From Alcanivorax sp. (lineage in GTDB: Bacteria > Pseudomonadota > Gammaproteobacteria > Pseudomonadales > Alcanivoracaceae), in the NCBI RefSeq assembly GCF_014762765.1, contig NZ_JABURH010000208.1, forward strand, positions 1 to 37,600: DNA of 37,600 nucleotides, read 5' to 3'. The notes under the pieces are model-generated. The model did not search any database and was not told the DNA's origin. It worked only from the letters and a program-made list of their open reading frames with translations. The position numbers and the translations under genes were made by a program. Shown in pieces: positions 16,215 through 23,460 of the stretch (position 1 is its first letter; every line of letters begins with the position of its first letter).

Positions 16215-16402
16215 GCCGCTGTAGGAACGGAGCGTAGCGGAGTAACGCCGGCCCGAAGGGTGAGCGCAGCGAATACATCGCTTGAGGTGCGCACCGCGTC
16301 AGCGGAAATCGTCCGCGGGGCGATCAGGCATTCCTGTAGCGCCGGATAGACACTTCAGCCGTCTCGCTGGCGCTCGGTTCGCACCTCGAGAGGTGCTCCT
16401 AC
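16215..16402. repeat. Dispersed ~190-bp repeat, copy 1 (GTAGGAACGGAGCG ... GCTCCTAC)
   Basis: This fills most of the 372-bp gap between the second imelysin gene and the DUF1513 gene. It begins GCCGCTGTAGGAACGGAGCG, continues TAGCGGAGTAACGC and CGGCCCGAAGGGTGAGCGC, and ends GGTTCGCACCTC...GCTCCTAC. Its ends are inverted (GTAGGA/TCCTAC), and GAGGTGCG / CGCACCTC pairs internally. The same start, inner and end blocks recur at 37120-37349 with a different middle. No ORF with coding character is seen. It may be a non-autonomous palindromic element. A GTTGAAG/GTTCAAA heptad lies just before it (16140-16162). Confidence 0.75.
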
Positions 16403-16499
16403 AGAGCAGGCACAAGCCTCAAGCGACAAACTGCAACGGGCAGGGCTTGGTACACCCTGCCCGTACGACACACACGGATTGCCGAAAAACCTTGATGAT

Positions 16500-17606
16500 A
16501 TGACGCTAACGAGACGGACAATACTGGGGATGGGGATCGCGGCCGGCGCTGCCGCTCTCGGGGGCTGGACCATCTGGTCCGGGCGCGGGCAATCCCCGTT
16601 ACTGTTGTCCGCCCGCAACGATGATGCCGGGCAGCATTATGCGGTGGGGTATTTTCTCGATGGCCGTCGCGCTTTTGCGACACCGGTGGCGGAGCGTTGC
16701 CACGACATCTGTCGCCACCCCTTCCTGCCGCTTGCTTTGTTTGTTGGCCGTCGTCCGTCCCGGGAAAGCTACCTGGTGGACCTGCGCAACGGCACTTTGC
16801 TGCAGACCCTGCACAGCCAACCGCAACGGCATTTCTACGGTCACGCTGTTTTTCACAACAGTGGGCAGTGGTTGTATGCCACGGAGAACGACACCGATGA
16901 ACCGGGCCGTGGTGTGCTGGGGCGCTACTGGCTGGACAGCAAACGCCTGCAACTGATCCATGATGGCGAAGTGTCCAGCCATGGCGTGGGCCCACACCAG
17001 CTTGCCTGGCTGCCGGACGGCGAGTCCCTGGTGATCGGCAATGGCGGCATTCGCACCGAAGGTGGCAGCCGTGAGGAAATGAATCTGGATGCCATGGCGC
17101 CGAGTCTGGTGATCATGGACCGCCACGGCGAAAGGATCAGCAAGGAAACCCTGCCGCAACAACAGAACAGCATCCGCCACCTGGCGGTGGCCAGTGACGG
17201 CACTGTGATCACCGGCCAGCAATACCATGGCCCCGCCTGGGACAGCGTGCCGCTGCTGGCCATCAAGCGTCCCGGCCAACCTTACCAGCCGTTCCCGGTC
17301 AGCAACGGGCAACTGGCGATGATGAAACAGTACACCGCCAGCATTGCCATCCACAGTGAGAAGCGACTGGTGGCCATGACCGCACCGCGCGGCAACCGTT
17401 TTTTTATCTGGGATCTGGATACCGCCGCCACCTTGGTGGATGTCCCCATGCCAGACTGCGCAGGCGTGGGTGCGGTGCCTGAAGGTTTTGCGGTCACATC
17501 AGGACAAGGAAAATGCCGTTTCTTCAAATGCCAAGCCGGGGGAACGGATAGTGAATGGTTGGATTTGCCTGCAGCGTGGTGGGATAACCATATGGTTATT
17601 GGTTAG
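16500..17606 (+). CDS. DUF1513 protein, Tat-exported beta-propeller-like
   Basis: This 368-residue protein has a twin-arginine signal TLTRRTILGMGIAAGAAALG, so it is probably exported folded to the periplasm. The mature part has repeated strand patterns (YGHAVFHNSGQWLYATENDT, GPHQLAWLPDGESLVIGNGG, NSIRHLAVASDGTVITGQQY) typical of a beta-propeller and of DUF1513, the usual fourth member of the imelysin cluster. The ATG at 16500 is chosen to place the Tat motif near the N-terminus; an in-frame TTG at 16479 is possible, and neither has a good ribosome-binding site. The conserved NGG and HQL motifs are as in relatives. The exact function is unknown, presumably iron-related from context. Confidence 0.82.
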   Translation: MTLTRRTILGMGIAAGAAALGGWTIWSGRGQSPLLLSARNDDAGQHYAVGYFLDGRRAFATPVAERCHDICRHPFLPLALFVGRRPSRESYLVDLRNGTLLQTLHSQPQRHFYGHAVFHNSGQWLYATENDTDEPGRGVLGRYWLDSKRLQLIHDGEVSSHGVGPHQLAWLPDGESLVIGNGGIRTEGGSREEMNLDAMAPSLVIMDRHGERISKETLPQQQNSIRHLAVASDGTVITGQQYHGPAWDSVPLLAIKRPGQPYQPFPVSNGQLAMMKQYTASIAIHSEKRLVAMTAPRGNRFFIWDLDTAATLVDVPMPDCAGVGAVPEGFAVTSGQGKCRFFKCQAGGTDSEWLDLPAAWWDNHMVIG

Positions 17607-17758
17607 TGTTTGAGCGAGGTGTCTATTGCCGAAGTAGGGCAATCTCTGTGGCGCTGCTGCCTTTAAAATCTTTGGGGGTCTTTTGTAATTTTGATAGACG
17701 AGTCTTATCGCGCCATGCTTTAGTTTCAGCTCTAATCACATTTCCTGGGAATGGCATC

Positions 17759-19108
17759 GTGATACAAAAGATTTTTTTGATTGCCTGCATCGGGTGCGTA
17801 GTGCTGATCGCTTCCGTAACCTCTGCAGAGACCTCTGTTGAGGAGCGCTCATTAGTATTCCGGAACGTCAAGATTTTCAATGGTGAAGATCTTTCGCTTT
17901 CAGAGCTTTCAGATGTGCTGATCACCGGCAATCAGATAAGCCGAATATCATCATCAACCATAGATGTTGATGATGATATCCGAGTCATTGACGGTAAAGG
18001 CAACACCCTGATGCCCGGGTTGATAGATGCTCACTTCCACATGATGCTTGCTGCTGCCCCCTTGAGTGTCGCGCTTGCTGGCCCGGAAGGTTATCTAAAC
18101 CTGCTTGCCGCTCAGGAGGCAGAAAAGACACTAATGAGAGGTTTCACCAGTGTGCGTGATCTTGCTGGTCCGGTTTTCAGTATCAAGCGTGCTATTGATG
18201 AAGAGCTTATTGTCGGGCCAAGAATCTGGCCATCCGGCGCGATGATTTCCCAGACGGGAGGCCATGGTGATTACCGTCATACCAATGAATTGCCTCGGTC
18301 ATCCGATGGGCATTTGCATTATTCTGAACAGGTTGGCGGAGCTGCTATTGCGGATGGCCCTGATGAGGTGATTCGTCGTGCCCGGGAGCAACTGATGCTC
18401 GGAGCTTCACAAATCAAGCTGGCAGCTGGTGGTGGGGTGTCTTCCAATTACGATCCCATTGATGTTTCTCAGTATACAGAGGAAGAGTTCAGCGCAGCGG
18501 TGGCTGCCGCTGAAAACTGGGGCACCTACGTGACAGTTCATGCCTACACGCCAAGAGCGGTTCAAACAGCGATTCGTGCTGGCGTGAAGGTGATTGACCA
18601 CGGTCAGCTGATTGATGAAGAAACCGCAAAGTTGATGGCAAAAAAAGATATTTGGTTGAGTCTCCAGCCCTTTCTGGATGATGAGGATATCACCGCTTTC
18701 CCTGATGGTTCTGAGAACCGTGAAAAGCAATTGTTGATGACTCGTGGAACGGACACGGCCTATGCCCTGGCAAAAAAATATAAAATCAAAACAGCTTGGG
18801 GGACGGATACTCTTTTTGATGCCAAGCTTAATGAGCGGCAGGGGGCTCAGCTTGCCAAAATGGTTCGTTGGTACAAGCCAGGAGAAGTGCTGAAAATGGC
18901 TACCAGCACCAATGCAGACCTGCTTGCGCTATCTGGTAAAAGAGCGCCGTATCAGGGTAGGTTGGGCGTGGTCAAGGAAGGCGCATTGGCAGATTTGATT
19001 CTGGTCGATGGAAATCCTCTTGAAAATATTGATTTGGTTGCCGATCCCGAGAAAAGTTTTCTGGTGATAATGAAGGACGGGAAAATCTACAAAAACATTG
19101 CTCAGTAA
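17759..19108 (+). CDS. Secreted amidohydrolase-family metallohydrolase
   Basis: This ~449-residue protein is of the prolidase/imidazolonepropionase-like branch of the amidohydrolase superfamily. Metal ligands are recognisable: HxH in GLIDAHFHMM, Lys in GASQIKLAAGGGVSS, His in TYVTVHAYTPRAV, His in VKVIDHGQL and Asp in KTAWGTDTLFDAK. IQKIFLIACIGCVVLIASVT plus SA is a signal peptide. GTG at 17759 is preferred (GGGA 8 bases upstream); the frame is open from 17606 but the extra residues are not conserved in character. Substrate is unknown; relatives cleave Xaa-Pro dipeptides or N-acyl amino acids. The gene is visibly AT-richer than its neighbours (many AAA, GAT, ATT codons), which suggests recent acquisition. 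The 152 bp before it is also AT-richer. Confidence 0.82.
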   Translation: MIQKIFLIACIGCVVLIASVTSAETSVEERSLVFRNVKIFNGEDLSLSELSDVLITGNQISRISSSTIDVDDDIRVIDGKGNTLMPGLIDAHFHMMLAAAPLSVALAGPEGYLNLLAAQEAEKTLMRGFTSVRDLAGPVFSIKRAIDEELIVGPRIWPSGAMISQTGGHGDYRHTNELPRSSDGHLHYSEQVGGAAIADGPDEVIRRAREQLMLGASQIKLAAGGGVSSNYDPIDVSQYTEEEFSAAVAAAENWGTYVTVHAYTPRAVQTAIRAGVKVIDHGQLIDEETAKLMAKKDIWLSLQPFLDDEDITAFPDGSENREKQLLMTRGTDTAYALAKKYKIKTAWGTDTLFDAKLNERQGAQLAKMVRWYKPGEVLKMATSTNADLLALSGKRAPYQGRLGVVKEGALADLILVDGNPLENIDLVADPEKSFLVIMKDGKIYKNIAQ

Positions 19109-19130
19109 TTTTCTGTGCTGATAGAGAACA

Positions 19131-19160
19131 GGGAGCATGCTGCCCGAACGGCATGCTCCC
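19131..19160. terminator. Perfect 10-bp hairpin between convergent genes
   Basis: GGGAGCATGC (19131-19140) and GCATGCTCCC (19151-19160) form a perfect stem with a 10-base loop. It sits 22 bp after the amidohydrolase stop and 8 bp before the end of the leftward cysteine-rich gene. No long T-run follows on either strand, so Rho-independent termination would be weak, but the position fits a shared 3' end structure. Confidence 0.55.
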
Positions 19161-19168
19161 TTAGCGTG

Positions 19169-19561
19169 TCAGTCGTGCCAGTTGGGTACCTTGCCGGAGC
19201 AGACCCAGTCCTTGGAGCCTTTTTCTACCCCGATCCAGTTATAGGTATAGCGGCCATTGGCGTTGCTGGTGGACCAATTCTTGGTGTTGCCTGCGGAAAT
19301 GCCGGAAGCGCCGCAATCTTCGGAGCCGTTGTCGCGCTCATTGCAGAAGCGGGCATAAATCCGGTTGTTACAGGTGTTGCGGAAGGTGACGGTGAAGCGC
19401 CCCTCGGTGTACTGGCTCCACTTGGTGTCGTGCACCACCATGCAGGGGCCGCCGCGGCTGTTTCGGCCATCCCAGCAGGTGTCGTCATCAAGGCTGGAAT
19501 AGTAGTCTGCAATGGCAAACTGTGAGGCGAGCAGTGTGGCAATGCCAATAGTCCATTTCAT
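19169..19561 (-). CDS. Secreted small cysteine-rich protein of unknown family
   Basis: This 130-residue protein has a clear signal peptide (KWTIGIATLLASQFAIA then D), leaving a mature part of about 111 residues. The mature part contains six cysteines (DTCWD, GPCMV, NTCNN, RFCNE, EDCGA, WVCSG), enough for three disulfides, and is rich in Asn, Gly, Tyr and Trp. The pattern TVTFRNTCNNRIYARFCNE suggests a compact beta-rich extracellular domain. I do not recognise the family. It stands alone between convergent and tandem neighbours, 124 bp downstream of merR on the same strand. A role as an inhibitor, toxin or adhesin cannot be assigned. Confidence 0.75.
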   Translation of the reverse strand: MKWTIGIATLLASQFAIADYYSSLDDDTCWDGRNSRGGPCMVVHDTKWSQYTEGRFTVTFRNTCNNRIYARFCNERDNGSEDCGASGISAGNTKNWSTSNANGRYTYNWIGVEKGSKDWVCSGKVPNWHD

Positions 19562-19658
19562 GATCTTCCCCTTTTCTGTTCATCATTTGATCCCGGCGTG
19601 TCCTTACCGGGCGTCGTCGTTCCAGGTTCATTGTAGAAACTGGGCAGAAAGGGTCTTC

Positions 19659-19670
19659 CCCCATATGGGG
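19659..19670. repeat. Short palindrome CCCCATATGGGG
   Basis: A perfect 12-bp palindrome (CCCCATATGGGG) lies 16 bp downstream of the merR stop and 97 bp upstream of the start of the cysteine-rich gene. It could be an operator for the latter or the 3' end structure of merR. No T-run is adjacent, so function is open. Confidence 0.35.
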
Positions 19671-19685
19671 TAAGCGGTAAAACCA

Positions 19686-20096
19686 TCAATGGTCGCCGTG
19701 ACACTCCTGATGGTCGCTGAGCACCTCGATGACTCGGCATTCCCCCTCGTGTCCTTGGGCGCATTCTTTAATCATTCGGTCCAGTTCATCGCGTAATGCT
19801 GTCAGGGAGTGAATGCGCGCCTGCACAGCCGCCCGGTGGCGGCGGGCGATGCTGTCCGCATGGGCATGCTGTTCGCTCATGGCGAGCAGTTCGCGGATAT
19901 CATCCAGGGTAAAGCCCAGTTCCCGGCTATGGCGGATGAACTGCAGCCGTTCCCGGTGCTTGCGGTGATAGCGTCGCTGCCCGCCTTCGCTGCGGGCGGG
20001 CTCGGGCATCAGGCCGATCTTTTCGTAGTAGCGGATGGTTTCCACCTTGCAGCCGGCGGCTTTGCTCAGGGTGCCGATGGAAAAAAGCGTGCTCAT
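19686..20096 (-). CDS. MerR-family heavy-metal-responsive regulator (CadR/PbrR/ZntR-like)
   Basis: This 136-residue regulator twists its target promoter when metal is bound. The N-terminal winged helix-turn-helix reads FSIGTLSKAAGCKVETIRYY with EKIGLMPEPARSEGGQRRY after it, and a long dimerisation helix follows (~residues 75-112). The C-terminal metal loop is KECAQGHEGECRVIEVLSDH then QECHGDH, so three Cys plus His are available there, with another Cys in SKAAGC. This fits the Zn/Cd/Pb group rather than CueR. ATG 20096 is chosen because GGAG lies 5 bases upstream (an in-frame ATG at 20126 has no such site). It is divergent from the DUF3703-transporter operon, whose promoter carries its dyad. 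Confidence 0.87.
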   Translation of the reverse strand: MSTLFSIGTLSKAAGCKVETIRYYEKIGLMPEPARSEGGQRRYHRKHRERLQFIRHSRELGFTLDDIRELLAMSEQHAHADSIARRHRAAVQARIHSLTALRDELDRMIKECAQGHEGECRVIEVLSDHQECHGDH

Positions 20097-20110
20097 GGCG
20101 TCTCCGGGGC

Positions 20111-20141
20111 TTGAACCTATAGTCACTATAGCTTTTTAAAT
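20111..20141 (+). promoter_or_regulatory. MerR-type promoter with 19-bp spacer and central dyad
   Basis: The -35 TTGAAC (20111-20116) and -10 TTAAAT (20136-20141) are separated by 19 bp, longer than the 17 bp of sigma-70 promoters, as in MerR-controlled promoters. Between them lies the perfect 7-1-7 dyad CTATAGTCACTATAG (20117-20131), very like the PbrR/CadR operator CTATAGTAACTA. The promoter points to the DUF3703 and transporter genes. Confidence 0.85.
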
Positions 20142-20175
20142 GGTGACATAACGAAAGCGATTCAAGGAGAAGCCC

Positions 20176-20517
20176 GTGAATCAACGACAGAGACAGGCGT
20201 TTGCGGCGGCCATGGCCGACGGCCGGCGGGCTTACCGGCAGCGTCATTGGAAGCAGGCGTTCGCGCTGCTGGAGCGGGCCCATGTGCTGGGCCAGACCCG
20301 AATGGTGCCCCATGTGCAGAGCCACTGGTGGATGCTGAAGGTGGGATGGCAGCGCCGCGATGCCCGCGAAGTACGAGGTCAGCTATTGCGGCTGCCGGCG
20401 GCCGTGCTGCTGTCGCGGCTGTGGGTGCCGTTGGGTAATACCGGTGGCGCGAACGTCAGCCCGGTGCAGCCCATGCCGGTTGCCGAGGATTTACGTGAAC
20501 TGATGGAGACTGAGTGA
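20176..20517 (+). CDS. DUF3703 family protein, metal-operon accessory
   Basis: This is a 113-residue small soluble protein. The pattern FALLERAHVLGQTRMVPHVQ, HWWMLKVGWQRRDAREVRGQ and WVPLGNTGGANVSPVQPMP is characteristic of DUF3703, a family that commonly accompanies MerR regulators and cation transporters. Several His residues (in RAHVLGQ and PHVQSHWW) could bind metal; this is inference. A good AAGGAGA (20164-20170) precedes the ATG. It is the first gene after the MerR-type promoter, and its stop overlaps the transporter start by ATGA. Confidence 0.82.
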   Translation: MNQRQRQAFAAAMADGRRAYRQRHWKQAFALLERAHVLGQTRMVPHVQSHWWMLKVGWQRRDAREVRGQLLRLPAAVLLSRLWVPLGNTGGANVSPVQPMPVAEDLRELMETE

Positions 20518-21131
20518 TGGGGTGTTGTGATAGTGATATCCAGGCCAGCCCGGCCCCGCAGTACCGCCGGGTGTTATGGGTAGTGCTGCTGATAAATGCG
20601 GTGATGTTCGTAGTGGAAGCAACCTCCGGGGTGCTGGCGGATTCCCGTGCCCTGCAGGCGGATGCACTGGATTTTCTGGGTGATACGGCTACCTACGGTT
20701 TGACCCTGTGGGCGTTGGGGCAGTCCCTCGCCTGGCGGTTGCGGGCTGCCCGTATCAAGGGGGTTTCCCTGCTGGTCATGGGGGTGATAGTGCTGGGCAA
20801 TAGTGTCTGGGCCTTGCTGCAGGGGAATGCGCCTCAGGGCCAGATGATGATGGGCGTGGCGGGACTGGCGCTTGCCGCCAACGTGGTCAGTGCACTGCTG
20901 TTGATGCGCCACCGGCAGGGGGATGCCAATATCCGCTCGGTCTGGCTGTGTTCACGCAACGATGCCATTGCCAACCTGGCGGTACTGCTCTCCGGGGCTC
21001 TGGTGGTCTGGCAGGGCAGTCGCTGGCCGGACCTGCTGGTAGCGTTGGCCATTGCCGGTCTGTTTACCCACAGTGCCGTGTCTATTCTGCGTCAGGCCAG
21101 CAACGAGCAGCAGCCGGATCATTGCGGATAA
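20514..21131 (+). CDS. CDF-like cation transporter, transmembrane domain only
   Basis: This 205-residue protein has about six membrane helices and resembles the membrane half of cation diffusion facilitators; it lacks the usual cytoplasmic C-terminal domain (typical CDFs are ~300 residues). The site-A helix reads GVLADSRALQADALDFLGD, with Asp where Zn exporters have the first His, and the partner helix reads SRNDAIANLAVLLSGALVVW. The N-terminus MMGCCDSD carries a Cys pair, and the end is DHCG. It overlaps the DUF3703 gene by ATGA and is under the MerR-type promoter, so metal efflux induced by Pb, Cd, Zn or Co is the likely role; the metal is not determined. Confidence 0.83.
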   Translation: MMGCCDSDIQASPAPQYRRVLWVVLLINAVMFVVEATSGVLADSRALQADALDFLGDTATYGLTLWALGQSLAWRLRAARIKGVSLLVMGVIVLGNSVWALLQGNAPQGQMMMGVAGLALAANVVSALLLMRHRQGDANIRSVWLCSRNDAIANLAVLLSGALVVWQGSRWPDLLVALAIAGLFTHSAVSILRQASNEQQPDHCG

Positions 21132-21256
21132 GCAGTTGGCGGTGCAAGGCCTGCCCTGTAGGCTGCTCGTGCACGTCGGGTACAGGGGCGGCTGTCAGCC
21201 TTTGAAAGGATGGTTGCCCACTGCGTTATTTCGTTTCTGCCGTCATTGTTGAATCT

Positions 21257-21481
21257 ATGGATTTCAAACAGGAAGACCTGAAAGCCCTGATCGAACGCAC
21301 CATGCCGTTCGGCAAATACCAGGGCCGGGTGCTGATCGATCTGCCCGAACCCTACCTGCTGTGGTTCGCCGACAAGGGCTTCCCCAACGGCGAGCTGGGC
21401 CGGCTGATGGCGCTGGCGCTGATGTTGAAGATGGACGGTACCGAAAAGCTGCTGGAGCCGTTACGACAAAGCCATGGATAG
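21257..21481 (+). CDS. DUF3820 family protein
   Basis: This is a 74-residue protein with the DUF3820 signature MPFGKYQGRVLIDLPEPYLL, then WFADKGFPNGELGRLMALAL. Members are annotated as putative quorum-sensing-regulated factors in Pseudomonas and resemble a domain of nuclease-associated proteins; no biochemical role is established. No strong ribosome-binding site is seen (ATG after TTGTTGAATCT). A separate 53-bp gap leads to the DUF4336 gene. Confidence 0.82.
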   Translation: MDFKQEDLKALIERTMPFGKYQGRVLIDLPEPYLLWFADKGFPNGELGRLMALALMLKMDGTEKLLEPLRQSHG

Positions 21482-21534
21482 CCGCCGGTTTGGCCTTTAG
21501 TCTTGATGATTCAGAGACACGGAAGGATTACATC

Positions 21535-22215
21535 ATGAGCCACCTTCAACCGCTTGCCGATGCCATCTGGCACGTCGCCGTTCCACACGCTTTCATGGGG
21601 TTGCATGTGGGCACCCGCATGACGGTGGTAAAGCTGTCCACCGGCGGTCTTCTGTTGCACTCGCCGGTGCCGGTGGACGAGGACCTGGCCGCGGAGCTGG
21701 CAGCACTGGGTGAGGTAAAACACATCGTCTGTCCGAACCTGTTCCACCATGTGTTTGCTGCCGAGGTAAAACAGCGCTACCCGGAGGCGCTCCTGCATGG
21801 CCCGGCCAAGCTGGCAGGCAAGCGCAAGGACCTGACGCTGGATGCAACGCTGTCGGAAACCCCGCACCCGGATTGGGGCGATGACTTCGAGCTGGTCTTT
21901 ATCGAAGGCTCCATGCTGCAGGAAACGGTGTTCTATCATCGCGCCAGCCGCACCCTGATTGCCGCCGACCTGATCGAAAACTTCCGCCAGTGTGATCATG
22001 GCTTCACCCGCTGGTATCTGAAACTGGGCGGTCTGTGGCAGAAGCCGGGTTGGCACCCGATCCTGCGGCTGGTGTACCTGAACCGTCGCAAAGCCCGTGC
22101 CAGCATTACCCGTATCCTGGAATGGCCCTTCGAAAAACTCAGCCTGGCCCACGGCGAGGTAATCACCGAGAACGCCCGCAACCAGGCGCGGCATGGGTTG
22201 GAGTGGCTGTTTTAG
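21535..22215 (+). CDS. DUF4336 family protein (metallo-beta-lactamase-like fold)
   Basis: This is a 226-residue protein. The N-terminal layout IWHVAVPHAFMGLHVGTRMT, VVKLSTGGLLLHSPVPVDED and VKHIVCPNLFHHVFAAEVKQ is typical of DUF4336, which looks like a degenerate metallo-beta-lactamase fold. The HxHxDH motif is absent, replaced by NLFHHVF. Later parts FYHRASRTLIAADLIENF and the C-terminal FEKLSLAHGEVI are also typical. ATG 21535 follows GGAAGGA (21521-21527) by 7 bases, which rules out the longer frame from 21361. Function unknown. Confidence 0.83.
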   Translation: MSHLQPLADAIWHVAVPHAFMGLHVGTRMTVVKLSTGGLLLHSPVPVDEDLAAELAALGEVKHIVCPNLFHHVFAAEVKQRYPEALLHGPAKLAGKRKDLTLDATLSETPHPDWGDDFELVFIEGSMLQETVFYHRASRTLIAADLIENFRQCDHGFTRWYLKLGGLWQKPGWHPILRLVYLNRRKARASITRILEWPFEKLSLAHGEVITENARNQARHGLEWLF

Positions 22216-22369
22216 GGCTCGACTGCAGCCGGGTTGGAGAGGGTGACGATACGCCAGCTACAAATGCCCATTCGTGTCGCCATCCTCGTCATTTGCTCAG
22301 CCCGGTGCCATTGCCCGGGTAAGCGCCGGCCGCCACAATGTCTGTAATCCCTCCACGCTATGGTCGTCT

Positions 22370-23281
22370 GTGCTGCCTCTCGTTTATCACCCCGATTACA
22401 GCTTTCCCTTTCCTGGCGAACACCGTTTCCCCATGGAAAAATTTGGCCTGCTGCATGAGCATTTGCGGGCGGCGGGGATAGCGCACGGGGACAATGAATT
22501 TCGTCCGGGCCGGGCCAAGGCTGCTCTGTTGGCCCAGGCCCATTGTCCGCAATATGTGTCGGATATTGTTGCGGGCACTCTGGATCAGAAAGCCCAGCGC
22601 CGTCTGGGGTTGCCGTGGAGCGAGGGGTTGGTGAAACGCACGTGTATTGCCCCCATGGGTACCTTGCTTACCGCCCAATTGGCTCTGAAACAGGGGTTGG
22701 CCTGTCACCTGGCTGGAGGTACCCACCATGCCCATTACGATTTCGGTTCCGGCTTCTGTATCTTCAATGATCTGGTTTTCGCCGCCAAACAGCTACTGGC
22801 CAGCGGTGCGGTGGAGCGGCTGCTTATTTTCGATTGCGATGTACATCAGGGTGATGGCACCGCCGCCATGCTCGCGGATGAGCCGCGGGCTTTTACCTGT
22901 TCCATTCATTGCGAAAAGAACTTTCCGGTGCGCAAGCAGAAAAGCGATCTGGATGTGGGTTTGCCACTGGGCATGAACGACCGGGATTACCTGGATACGG
23001 TATTCGAAACCCTGGAAAACCTGCTCGATACCGTGGGGCCGCAACTGGTGCTTTATGATGCCGGCGTCGATATTTTCGAGCATGACCCCCTGGGCCGGCT
23101 ATGTATTTCCGAACAGGGTATCGCCGATCGTGACCGGGGTGTGATCGAGCGCTGTCGCCGCCGGGGAATAGCGGTGGCCACAGTGATTGGCGGCGGCTAC
23201 GATGATGACCGGGAAGCGCTGGGACGGCGGCATGCCATCGTCGTCGAAGCCAGCTACGAGTTCACGACAACGTCGTTGTAG
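22370..23281 (+). CDS. Histone deacetylase family protein (bacterial HDAC/AcuC-like)
   Basis: This ~303-residue zinc-dependent deacetylase of the arginase/HDAC fold probably acts on acetyl-lysine, acetylpolyamines or small amides. Visible motifs are YHPDYSFPFPGEHRFPMEKF at the N-terminus, the active-site HH in GGTHHAHYDFGSGFCIFND, Zn ligands D and H in FDCDVHQGDGTA, a third Asp in YDAGVDIFEHDPLG, and the GGGY motif near the end. The start is most likely the GTG at 22370, which places the conserved LPLVYHPDY at the N-terminus; no clear ribosome-binding site was found. Its TAG stop is part of the left arm of an extragenic palindrome. Confidence 0.88.
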   Translation: MLPLVYHPDYSFPFPGEHRFPMEKFGLLHEHLRAAGIAHGDNEFRPGRAKAALLAQAHCPQYVSDIVAGTLDQKAQRRLGLPWSEGLVKRTCIAPMGTLLTAQLALKQGLACHLAGGTHHAHYDFGSGFCIFNDLVFAAKQLLASGAVERLLIFDCDVHQGDGTAAMLADEPRAFTCSIHCEKNFPVRKQKSDLDVGLPLGMNDRDYLDTVFETLENLLDTVGPQLVLYDAGVDIFEHDPLGRLCISEQGIADRDRGVIERCRRRGIAVATVIGGGYDDDREALGRRHAIVVEASYEFTTTSL

Positions 23282-23439
23282 GAGCGTCGCTGGCGGCGCG
23301 ATAAAACACGTAAATCAAAGGCGATTTCACCACCGAGGGCACAGAGATCTCTGAGGAAAAGAATCGGTATTCTCTGTGCCCTCTGTGGTGACAACGTTTT
23401 TATCCAGGTCAGGAATCGCGCCGCCAGCGACGCTCCTAC
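23278..23439. repeat. Nested double palindrome (two repeat families, one inside the other)
   Basis: Outer arms: GTAGGAGCGTCGCTGGCGGC plus GCGAT from 23278 and ATCGCGCCGCCAGCGACGCT plus CCTAC ending 23439, the same family as 13602-13663. Inner arms: TCACCACCGAGGGCACAGAG plus A (23327-23347) and its reverse complement (23371-23391) with one mismatch. The outer left arm includes the stop codon of the deacetylase gene. The element fills nearly the whole gap to the chelatase gene. Confidence 0.8.
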
Positions 23440-23460
23440 GCAAGCGTCCGGAGAGTATCA

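Noticed and set aside
23278-23439. CRISPR-like repeats
   Set aside because: There are only inverted arms, no direct repeats with regular spacers, and no cas genes.
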